The notes under the pieces were generated by a model, which worked only from the letters and a program-made list of their open reading frames with translations, made no database searches and was not told the origin of the DNA. A DNA stretch of 64,000 bases from Cladorhizidae sp. MBARI D1340-BT2 (taxonomy: Eukaryota > Porifera > Demospongiae > Poecilosclerida > Cladorhizidae), in the NCBI GenBank assembly GCA_028752905.1, contig JAQNBH010000003.1, forward strand, positions 37,260,472-37,324,471, in the 5' to 3' direction. Below are positions 48,605 to 57,400 of this stretch, one piece after another. The position numbers were made by a program, and so were the translations under genes. Numbering within the stretch: position 1 is the first letter of the stretch; each line of letters opens with the position of its first letter.

Positions 48605-48740
48605 CTAGGAGTGGGCTATACGGCAGCCAAAATGAAATTTCTGTTATTTTCATTAGGGCTGAGTTTTTTTGTGTTCTATATAACCTATCTCAACATGAAG
48701 TGGGAAAAAAATTGGCCTGGGGTCCAAGAAAAAAGTGTGC
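48605..48740 (+). repeat. Left terminal inverted repeat (imperfect)
   Basis: The outer 16 bases (CTAGGAGTGGGCTATA) match the reverse complement of the right end at 15 positions. After about 30 diverged bases, 48653-48680 matches the right end over 28 bases with one mismatch. Further matches are CTCAACATGA (48689-48698), TGGCCTGGGGT (ending 48723) and AAGTGTGCA (near 48732-48740). A 7-bp insertion (AACCTAT-like, near 48682-48688) accounts for most of the length difference. The two-block layout, outer end plus conserved inner block, is typical of separate cleavage and transposase-binding sites, which is an inference. Confidence 0.9.
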
Positions 48741-48870
48741 AGAGCCCTTTTGTGTTAGCACACCTTACATTTAATGCACGTGAGCGCATTTTAGAGTTTT
48801 TCTCGTACCTCAGGTTCAGCTTTAGGTAGAGACTTCATCTAAAACATTTTTCTGGGGTTATTTAGGAAAC

Positions 48871-48912
48871 AGAAAGTCATAAAAGTAATTAGAAAATCAT
48901 AGAAGTACAATT
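48871..48912. repeat. Short imperfect direct duplication in the left subterminal region
   Basis: AGAAAGTCATAAAAGTAATT (48871-48890) is followed directly by a similar unit, AGAAAATCATAGAAGTACAA and two further bases (48891-48912). The rest of the non-coding stretch 48741-49039 is AT-rich and holds nothing else I can name apart from the AATAAA signal. Confidence 0.6.
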
Positions 48913-48925
48913 ACTGGTCAAGAAA

Positions 48926-48931
48926 TTTATT
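48926..48931 (-). promoter_or_regulatory. Polyadenylation signal AATAAA for the transposase gene
   Basis: TTTATT on the plus strand reads AATAAA on the minus strand, about 110 bp past the terminal TAA and between the gene and the left inverted repeat. Position and orientation fit a eukaryotic poly(A) signal. In AT-rich DNA such a hexamer can occur by chance. Confidence 0.5.
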
Positions 48932-49039
48932 TTGGACTAATATTTAACCACATATTCCACAAAACATATCTTGTATTTCAGGTCCATTACATAAAACAAA
49001 ACAAGGCTTCCTCATAGAAAAGTCCCAGGTGCCAGAAAC

Positions 49040-49576
49040 TTACACAGGTACAATCTGCTGCTGGATAGTGTCCAGGATATCATCAATGCCAGGTGGTCGC
49101 TGCCAGAGGTTATCTCCAGTACCAGTGCGTATCAGGTGATCCACCCGGAAGGTTCTGTCCCCATTATCATCAATGTAAAACCCAATATACCATCTCTTGT
49201 TGCTTCCCTCATCCCAGATAACAGCAAGTGGTTGGTTAGGCTGGAACACAGGTTCTTCCTGTGAGATCTCTGCCTCCTGAATGGTGGTTTTGGCTCCTGC
49301 CAGTCTTTCCATGATCTCCTCCTCACACGGAAACTCCGCTGCCTCCTCTGCTTGGTAGTCATCACCTAGGATCACAGTTAGGTTCTCGATCATTTCATTC
49401 TCAGACAGTTTGTTGACTTTGTAAAGGTCCCTGCAGACATCTGAATCATGTAGATGTGTGACTCGCTGGTATTGGATCTCTTGCCTCAAGCAGGTCTTTA
49501 GCTCTGGTAAAAAAAATTTGACAAGCTCCTTCAGTTCTTTGACACATGTAACTGGTCCTCCATGTTTTTTTACATT
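49040..49576 (-). pseudogene. Transposase fragment 4: C-terminal segment
   Basis: The frame is open from after a TGA at 49577-49579 to the natural-looking TAA at 49040-49042, overlapping fragment 3 by about 130 bp in another frame. The probable join is near 49555-49563. The segment runs through a leucine/lysine helix, then an acidic region (DDYQAEEAAEFPCEEE). It then has PLAVIWDEGSNKRWYIGFY followed by a turn DDNGDRTFRVDHLIR, which looks like a small five-strand barrel of SH3, Tudor or chromo type. A role in chromatin or DNA contact is conceivable but not shown. It has no ATG near its start, as expected for a tail cut off by a frameshift. Confidence 0.65.
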
Positions 49577-50450
49577 TCACAAGAAGTTGATCGACAAAAT
49601 CATTGGCCCTCACTTTCTTTTCCAGGTTCTCTCTCAACCTTTGTTTCTTCTTCTCCTTCTGATTATTACTCCATGTCACCTCCATGGAGTCTAGGTGTTT
49701 TAGGACAGCAATGGTTGACCTCTCAACTTCATTGAGATGCCTGTCCATGAGCATAAGGTCATCTTGGATCCTCTTTGCCTTGAACAGCCTGTTAGAATGT
49801 AGAGCTGACTGGGCAGCAAGATAACCAAACTTGGCCAAGTACCTCTCCGTATTCAGGTTGTTTGTTGGCAGGTTCTTCCGTTGGTCTACAGTCAATGTAT
49901 GGAGAGGAGTTGCTCGTGCAGTATCTGGGTCACTGCTCCAATACTCACGCTTGCACTGCAATTCTACACCTCTGGCGGCCTGGAGACACATCTCTCCCAG
50001 AAGAAAGTGATCGAGATCGCTTTGTGGAGCATTATGCTCCATTTTAACGTGTATCCACTCTACATGATATATGATAAGGGTGTCCGTCTTTTTATCAGCA
50101 AGGTCACTGCAGAGCTTGGGAAGGATGTTCACCAGCAAATCCTGGCTTACGCAGTTGAGGAAGGGCATTGTCACCCTGTACATCAAATTAGTGAATCCTG
50201 CGATTATGAAATCGTTATCAAGGTAAATCTTACATGCTCGAACAAGAAGATTATTTAATGGTGTCTGTACGAGTAGCTGTTTGAGGTAGGAAATGCAATC
50301 GTAGACCGCACCTGCCTGGTATCCAAGTCTAGTAAAACGCTTCTCTTTGTAGAGGTTAAAGGATTTGTGTACTCCAGCCTCCTCTAGAATCAAGTCAAAC
50401 TGTTCTGCTAGAGATGTTGTCTTCCCGTCTCCCTCATGTGCTACAAGCTT
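49446..50450 (-). pseudogene. Transposase fragment 3: insertion domain and second half of core
   Basis: The frame is open from just after the TAA at 50451-50453 to TGA at 49446-49448, in the same frame as fragment 2. It begins KLVAHEGDGKTT and continues through a largely helical stretch of about 170 residues lying between the second Asp and the candidate Glu, the place where hAT-type enzymes carry their helical insertion. NLPTNNLNTERYLAKFGYLA gives the candidate catalytic Glu (codon 49845-49847), followed by a basic helix (SNRLFKAKRIQDD) and a Lys/Arg-rich coiled-coil-like segment (QKEKKKQRLRENLEKK). The last 35 or so codons after KCKKTW look out of frame, because the overlapping frame gives the more protein-like GGPVTCVKELKELVKFFLPE. 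Confidence 0.7.
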
Positions 50451-50606
50451 TTAAACACACAGATTTTTTCGGCTTCGGAATGACTTCAACAATGGCTCTC
50501 TCTTCACAATCATTTCGCGAAGGCCAATCTTGTCCTCAATGGCAGCCATGCTCGTGAGATTGTCTGCATCAAACCGTTCACATGTATGAGACTTACAAAG
50601 CAAGTG

Positions 50607-51332
50607 CTATGGCACATGCTTAGAGCCGAGTTGATCTGCCACACCTGTCTCTATCTTGAGATTTTTGCTCACAGCATCTGTCATCAGGGCATCAATCTGC
50701 TCCCAGAGATGTACAACAGTCCTGCTGGGATCATCAGCAGCTACTTGCAGTCTCTTCAGGGTCTCAACAATAAGTGCCTCCATCTGGTCCCTATCTTCAA
50801 AAGCAAAGAAGAGAGGACGTAGATCTGCAGGATCACCATCACAGAAATTCAAGATGAGACATGGCCAATCACTATCTATTTTACTTATCTGTGTAGTGTC
50901 AAAGTGTAGAGTCACTTTTGTTGAGGGCTTCTTGTTCGCAAGGGCCTTCGCAGCTGCTACTTCCTTTTTGTGCTTGAAGTTGTTGATAGATTTAGCTGAA
51001 GGCAGCACCTTTTCATACAACTTGTAGTCTTCCGATGATCGTGGTTTCTTTGAGCAGGGTGGTTGATCTGAAGGTTCTGATGGCAGTTGTAGATGATACT
51101 GGTGTCCGTACAACTTTTCACAAACCACCTGTGTCGCAACACAAGCTTTCTCAACAGAAACTGCTGCCTTACAGCTCACTGTTGCAATAGCGTTTCTTAT
51201 CTCATGAGTAGTGTTTCTAGATTTTCTTATGGTTGGAGCCACATTGATGCTAGCTTGGCATTCTTTGTCAATGGTGTGTGGCATCAATTGCTCTACTTCT
51301 CTTGGAAACCGGTGTAAGCTCCAAATCTTGGT
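50607..51332 (-). pseudogene. Transposase fragment 2: first half of the catalytic core
   Basis: The frame is open from 51332, after a TAA at 51333-51335; its first ATG is at 51282-51284. It ends at the premature TAG at 50607-50609. After a linker rich in Lys and Ser comes ALANKKPSTKVTLHFDTT, where a beta-strand-like stretch ends in the first candidate catalytic Asp (codon 50898-50900). This is followed by WPCLILNF and LRPLFFAFEDRDQ, resembling the second and third strands of an RNase-H fold. LWEQIDALMTDAVSKN then holds the second candidate Asp (50676-50678). The strand-helix pattern and Asp spacing are visible. The fold assignment rests on general knowledge of DDE transposases. Confidence 0.7.
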
Positions 51333-51654
51333 TTATGAATTCCATCTCTTCTTGTCGCTGCTCTTCCTGTCTTCTTTCTTCCTCTTGGGTTGCTGTCTTT
51401 TCTTCATCATGAACCCAATCTACCTCCTGGCTCAGGAGATGGTTCCTTTCACCACACTGATCTTGATAGAAGATGGCTTCATTACCTGATAGTTTATCCC
51501 TGTTCCTTCCAATGTCAAAAAGCGAGAAGTTCTTGGTGTATTTCCGTGGCCTTCTCTTCCGCTGTGGAACATCCATATTCATCCATAGTTTATTTCGTAC
51601 ATGCAAAGATGACTTATTGTGGGAGCATCTGACTCGGTTTTCATAATCCTGCAT
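51268..51654 (-). pseudogene. Transposase fragment 1: N-terminal segment
   Basis: The segment is about 128 codons from the ATG at 51652-51654 to TGA. The frame stays open upstream to 51684 but without an ATG there, so 51654 is the preferred start. It opens with QDYENRVRCSHNKSS, followed by a basic patch QRKRRPRKYTK (roughly residues 31-41 from this ATG) that could serve as a nuclear localisation or DNA-contact segment. Then comes a strongly charged Glu/Gln/Arg run (EEERRQEEQRQEE) likely to be coiled coil. No zinc finger or other DNA-binding domain can be named. It ends at TGA in the 65-bp window where the next segment's frame is already open, consistent with a frameshift. Confidence 0.65.
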
Positions 51655-51672
51655 GATCCGCTCAAAAGTGCC

Positions 51673-51688
51673 AATTTTGGCCAAAATT
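51673..51688. promoter_or_regulatory. 16-bp perfect palindrome upstream of the transposase start
   Basis: AATTTTGGCCAAAATT is a perfect palindrome ending 19 bp upstream of the ATG at 51654. It could bind a dimeric protein, for example in self-regulation, but this is inference from symmetry alone. The rest of 51689-51856, between gene and right inverted repeat, is AT-rich, with TTAAATA and TTTATATTC on the minus strand as weak TATA-like candidates. No promoter can be fixed. Confidence 0.35.
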
Positions 51689-51856
51689 TGAAAATGAAGT
51701 GAACTGGGTTAAAAACAATGAAACTTTTGAATATAAACATAGCAATTTTACTTCTTTTGATACCATATTTAACCATGCAGCTTTAAAAAAATGTCTATTT
51801 TAATTTTTCCCCCTAATTTGATTGAATTTTGGGGCCACCCGGGCACAAAAAAAATT

Positions 51857-51975
51857 TGCACACTTTTATTTTACACCCCAGGCCATTTTTTTTCCAATTC
51901 ATGTTGAGATATAGAACACATAAAAACTCAGCCCTAAGCAAAACAAAAAATGACCCATTTATAGCCTACTCCTAG
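51857..51975 (-). repeat. Right terminal inverted repeat (imperfect)
   Basis: Read on the minus strand it begins CTAGGAGTAGGCTATA and carries the inner block at 51910-51937, then CTCAACATGA, TGGCCTGGGGT and AAGTGTGCA in the same order as the left repeat. It is 17 bp shorter than the left repeat. The spacer between outer and inner blocks is unrelated in sequence to that of the left end, so only the blocks are conserved. Confidence 0.9.
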
Positions 51976-51980
51976 TTATA
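51976..51980. repeat. Target-site duplication, right copy (TTATA)
   Basis: TTATA directly follows the right terminus ACTCCTAG and is continued by CACCTAGCATGG, completing the interrupted satellite monomer. It pairs with 48600-48604. Confidence 0.88.
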
Positions 51981-53099
51981 CACCTAGCATGGTTATATAC
52001 CTAGCATAGTTATACACCTAGCATGGTTATACACCTAGCATGGCTATATACCTAGCATAGTTATATACCTAGCATGGTTATACACCTAGCATGGTTATAT
52101 ACCTAGCATGGTTATATACCTAGCATGGTTATATACCTAGCGTAGTTATACACCTAGCATGGTTATATACCTAGCATGGTTATACACCTAGCATGGTTAT
52201 ATACCTAGCATGGTTATATACCTAGCATGGTTATACACCTAGCATGGTTATATACCTAGCATGGTTATATACCTAACATTGTTATATACCTAGCATGGTT
52301 ATATACCTAGCATAGTTATACACCTAGCATCGTTATACACCTAGCATGGTTATACACCTAGCATGGTTATACACCTAGCATGGTTATATACCTAGCATGG
52401 TTATATACCTAGCATGGTTATATACCTAGCATGGTTATATATCTGGCATAGTTATACACCTAGCATGGTTATACAATTAGCATGGTTATACACCTAGCAT
52501 GGTTATATACCTAGCATGGTTATATACCTAGCATGGTTATATACCTAGCATAGTTATACACCTAGCATGGTTATACAATTAACATGGTTAAACACCTAGC
52601 ATGGTTATATACCTAGCATAGCTATACACCTAGCATGGTTATACACCTAGCATGGTTATATACCTAGCATGGTTATATACCTAGCATGGTTATATACCTA
52701 GCATGGTTATATACCTAACATGGTTATACACCTAGCATGGTTGTATACCTAGCATGGTTATATACCTAGCATGGTTATATACCTAGCATGGTTATATACC
52801 TAGAATGGTTATACACCTAGCATGTTTATACAATTAGCATGGTTATACACCTAGCATGGTTATATACCTAGCATGGTTATATACCTAGCATGGTTATATA
52901 CCTAGCATGGTTATATACCTAACATGGTTATACACCTAGCATGGTTGTATACCTAGCATGGTTATATACCTAGCATGGTTATATACCTAGCATGGTTATA
53001 TACCTAGCATGGTTATACACCTAGCATGGTTATATACCTAGCATGGTTATATACCTAACATTGTTATATACCTAGCATGGTTATATACCTAGCATAGTT

Positions 53100-54400
53100 A
53101 TACACCTAGCATCGTTATACACCTAGCATGGTTATACACCTAGCATGGTTATACACCTAGCATGGTTATATACCTAGCATGGTTATATACCTAGCATGGT
53201 TATATACCTAGCATGGTTATATATCTGGCATAGTTATACACCTAGCATGGTTATACAATTAGCATGGTTATACACCTAGCATGGTTATATACCTAGCATG
53301 GTTATATACCTAGCATGGTTATATACCTAGCATAGTTATACACCTAGCATGGTTATACAATTAACATGGTTATACACCTAGCATGGTTATATATAAGCTA
53401 TACACCTAGCATGGTTATACACCTAGCATGGTTATATACCTAGCATGGTTATATACCTAGCATGGTTATATACCTAGCATGGTTATATACCTAACATGAT
53501 TATACACCTAGCATGGTTGTATACCTAGCATGGTTATATACCTAGCATGGTTATATACCTAGCATGGTTATATACCTAGAATGGTTATACACCTAGCATG
53601 GTTATACAATTAGCATGGTTATACACCTAGCATGGTTATATACCTAGCATAGTTATACACCTAGCATGGTTATACACCTAGCATGGTTATATACCTAGCA
53701 TGGTTATATACCTAGCATGGTTATATACCTAGCATGGTTATATACCTAGCATAGTTATACACCTAGCATGGTTATACAATTAGCATGGATATACACCTAG
53801 CATAGCTATACACCTAGCATGGTTATACACCTAGCAGGTTATATACCTAGCATGGTTATATACCTAGCATGGTTATATACCTAGCATGGTTATATACCTA
53901 GCATGGTTATACACCTAGCATGGTTATATACCTAGCATGGTTATATACCTTGCATGGTTATATACCTAGCATGGTTATATACCTAGCATGGTTATACACC
54001 TAGCATGGTTATACAATTAGCATGGTTATACACCTAGCATGGTTATATACCTAGCATAGTTATACACCTAGCATGGTTATACACCTAGCATGGTTATATA
54101 CCTAGCATGGTTATATACCTAGCATGGTTATATACCTAGCATGGTTATATACCTAGCATACACCTAGCATGGTTATACAATTAGCATGGTTTACACCTAG
54201 CATGGTTATATACCTAGCATGGTTATACACCTAGCATGGTTATACACCTAGCATGGTTATATACCTAGCATGGTTATATACCTAGCATGGTTATACAATT
54301 AGCATGGTTATACACCTAGCATGGTTATATACCTAGCATAGTTATACACCTAGCATGGTTATACACCTAGCATGGTTATATACCTAGCATGGTTATATAC
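53100..54400. repeat. Right-block satellite duplication, copy A
   Basis: This segment repeats about 7.69 kb downstream (about 60790-62090). Shared rare marks are CTAACATGAT at 53491/61182, CTAGCAGGTTAT at 53831/61522, the truncated AGCATACACC monomer at 54156/61847 and TTTACACC at 54190/61881, all at offset 7691. The mark CATCG at 53111/60796 is at offset 7685. The 6-bp difference is explained by a shortened monomer near 53395 (TATATATAAGC) in this copy. Outer edges are approximate. Confidence 0.82.
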
Positions 54401-57400
54401 CTAGCATGGTTATATACCTAGCATGGTTATATACCTAGCATGGTTATATACTTAGCATTGTTATACACCTAGCATGGTTATATACCTAGCATGGTTATAT
54501 ACCTAGCATGGTCATACACCTAGCATGGTTATATACTTAGCATGGTTATATACCTAGCATGGTTATATACCTAGCATGGTTATATACCTAGCATAGTTAT
54601 ACACCTAGCATGGTTATACAATTAGCATGGTTATACACCTAGCATGGTTATATACCTAGCATGGTTATATACCTAGCATGGTTATATACCTATCATGGTT
54701 ATATACCTAGCATAGTTATACACCTAGCATGGTTATACAATTAGCATGGTTATACACCTAGCATGGTTATATACCTAGCATGGTTATATACCTAGCATGG
54801 TTATATACCTATCATGGTTATATACCTAGCATAGTTATACACCTAGCATGGTTATACAATTAGCATGGTTATACACCTAGCATGGTTATATACCTAGCAT
54901 AGTTATACACCTAGCATGGTTATACACCTAGCATGGTTATATACCTAGCATGGTTATATACCTAGCATGGTTATATACCTAGCATGGTTATATACCTAGC
55001 ATAGTTATACACCTAGCATGCTTATACAATTAGCATGGTTATACACCTAGCATGGTTATATACCTAGCATAGTTATACACTTAGCATGGTTATACACCTA
55101 TCATGGTTATATACCTAGCATGGTTATATACCTAGCATGGTTATATACCTAGCAATACCTAGCATAGTTATACACCTTGCATGGTTATACAATTAGCATG
55201 GTTATACACCTAGCATGGTTATATACCTAGCATAGTTTATACACCTAGCATGGTTATACACCTAGCATGGTTATATACCTAGCATGGTTATATACCTAGC
55301 ATGGTTATACAATTAGCATGGTTATACACCTAGCATGGTTATATACCTAGCATAGTTTATACACCTAGCATGGTTATACACCTAGCATGGTTATATACCT
55401 AGCATGGTTATATACCTAGCATGGTTATACAATTAGCATGGTTATACACCTAGCATGGTTATATACCTAGCATAGTTATACACCTAGCATGGTTACACAC
55501 CTAGCATGGTTATATACCTAGCATGGTTATACACCTAGCAAGGTTATACACCTAGCATGGTTATATACCTAGCATGGTTATACACCTAGCATGGTTATAT
55601 ACCTAGCTTGGTTATACACCTAGCATGGTTATAATTATACCTAGCATGGTTATATACCTAGCGTGGTTATACAACTAGCATGGTTATATACCTAGCATGG
55701 TTGTATACCTAGCATGGTTATATACCTAGCATGGTTATATACCTAGCATGGTTATATACCTAGAATGGTTATACACCTAGCATGGTTATACAATTAGCAT
55801 GGTTATACACCTAGCATGGTTATATACCTAGCATAGTTATACACCTAGCATGGTTATACACCTAGCATGGTTATATACCTAGCATGGTTATATACCTAGC
55901 ATGGTTATATACCTAGCATGGTTATATACCTAGCATAGTTATACACCTAGCATGGTTATACAATTAGCATGGATATACACCTAGCATGGTTATATACCTA
56001 GCATGGTTATATACCTAGCATGGTTATATACCTAGCATAGTTATACACCTAGCATGGTTATACAATTAGCATGGTTATACACCTAGCATGGTTATATACC
56101 TAGCATAGTTATACACCGAGCATGGTTATACACCTAGCATGGTTATATACCTAGCATGGTTATATACCTAGCATGGTTATATACCTAGCATGGTTATATA
56201 CCTATCATGGTTATATACCTAGCATAGTTATACACCTAGCATGGTTATACAATTAGCATGGTTATACACCTAGCATGGTTATATACCTAGCATAGTTATA
56301 CACCTAGCATGGTTATACACCTAGCATGGTTATATACCTAGCATAGTTATATACCTAGCATGGTTATACACCTAGCATGGTTATATACCTAGCATGGTTA
56401 TATACCTAGCATGTTTATATACCTAGCATAGTTATACACCTAGCATGGTTATATACCTAGCATGGTTATACACCTAGCATGGTTATATACCTAGCATGGT
56501 TAAATACCTAGCATGGTTATACACCTAGCTTGGTTATATACCTAGCATGGTTATATACCTAACATTGTTATATACCTAGCATGGTTATATACCTAGCATA
56601 GTTATACACCTAGCATCGTTATACACCTAGCATGGTTATACACCTAGCATGGTTATACACCTAGCATGGTTATATACCTAGCATGGTTATATACCTAGCA
56701 TGGTTATATACCTAGCATGGTTATATATCTGGCATAGTTATACACCTAGCATGGTTATATAATTAGCATGGTTATACACCTAGCATGGTTATATACCTAG
56801 CATGGTTATATACCTAGCATGGTTATATACCTAGCATAGTTATACACTTCGCATGGTTATACAATTAACATGGTTATACACCTAGCATGGTTATATACCT
56901 AGCATAGCTATACACCTAGCATGGTTATACACCTAGCGTGGTTATACACCTAGCATGGTTATATACCTAGCATGGTTATATACCTAGCATGGTTATATAC
57001 CTAGCATGGTTATATACCTAGCATAGTTATACACCTAGCATGCTTATACAATTAGCATGGTTATACACCTAGCATGGTTATATACCTAGCATAGTTATAC
57101 ACTTAGCATGGTTATACACCTATCATGGTTATATACCTAGCATGGTTATATACCTAGCATGGTTATATACCTAGCAATACCTAGCATAGTTATACACCTT
57201 GCATGGTTATACAATTAGCATGGTTATACACCTAGCATGGTTATATACCTAGCATAGTTTATACACCTAGCATGGTTATACACCTAGCATGGTTATATAC
57301 CTAGCATGGTTATATACCTAGCATGGTTATATACCTAGCATGGTTATACACCTAGCATGGTTATATACCTAGTATGGTTATATACCTAGCATGGTTATAT

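Larger units (their letters stand above)
49040..51654 (-). pseudogene. Broken DDE-type transposase gene of the element
   Basis: This is one ancestral minus-strand reading frame of about 870 codons, now in four open segments. The breaks are a frameshift somewhere in 51268-51332, an in-frame TAG at 50607-50609, an in-frame TAA at 50451-50453, and a frameshift probably near 49555-49563. The middle segments share one frame, and the sequence between the two stops still reads as protein (including LLCKSHTCERFD), so these are nonsense mutations, not introns. Candidate catalytic marks in order are D in HFDTT (50898-50900), D in MTDAVSKN (50676-50678), C-x2-H in CKSH (C at 50595-50597, H at 50586-50588) and E in NTERYL (49845-49847). 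A C-x2-H after the second D and a long helical insertion before E are known from hAT-like and related eukaryotic transposases. That assignment is inference. The first usable ATG is at 51654; the true start could lie elsewhere. Confidence 0.8.
48605..51975 (-). mobile_element. TIR DNA transposon inserted in the satellite, decayed, superfamily unassigned
   Basis: A 3371-bp island of complex sequence sits inside the satellite. Its ends are inverted repeats (outer 16 bp match at 15 positions, starting CTAGGAGT) and it is flanked by direct copies of TTATA. Excising the island and one TTATA rejoins CATGGTTATA to CACCTAG, a perfect satellite monomer, so boundaries and duplication are well supported. 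The only coding content is a broken minus-strand gene with transposase-like motifs. A 5-bp duplication is uncommon among eukaryotic cut-and-paste elements. Transib makes 5-bp duplications but has CACWATG-type ends, which are absent here. hAT and KDZ-type elements usually make 8-bp duplications. The reading as a transposon is firm; its family is open. There is one copy in the window. Confidence 0.93.

Noticed and set aside
48605..48620. Satellite derived from the transposon's inverted repeat
   Set aside because: Both contain CTAG and TATA, but no longer match between monomer and terminus was found; the shared short words are too common.
48596..48829. Plus-strand open frame of 77 codons across the left transposon boundary
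   Set aside because: It begins in satellite DNA and runs through the inverted repeat; it has no protein-like features and is a by-product of the junction.
49132..49365. Second minus-strand frame of 77 codons inside fragment 4
   Set aside because: An out-of-frame, arginine-rich product of the acidic coding stretch; the other frame has the structured WYIGFY segment.
50451..50609. Intron between fragments 2 and 3
   Set aside because: The 150 bp between the stops stay in the same frame and read as conserved-looking protein including C-x2-H, so point nonsense mutations explain the gap better.
49458..51632. Several plus-strand open frames (for example 49881-50258, 50656-51027, 51211-51489)
   Set aside because: They lie opposite the transposase remnant, which has recognisable motifs and one consistent direction. 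The plus-strand products have no such motifs and read as antisense shadows.
48605..51975. Retroelement or LTR insertion
   Set aside because: Ends are inverted rather than direct repeats. I see no reverse transcriptase, protease or integrase motifs and no terminal poly(A) tract.
48605..51975. 4-bp CTAG target duplication instead of TTATA
   Set aside because: CTAG flanks both ends symmetrically, but it belongs to the inverted repeat. Treating it as target does not restore a satellite monomer, while TTATA does so exactly.
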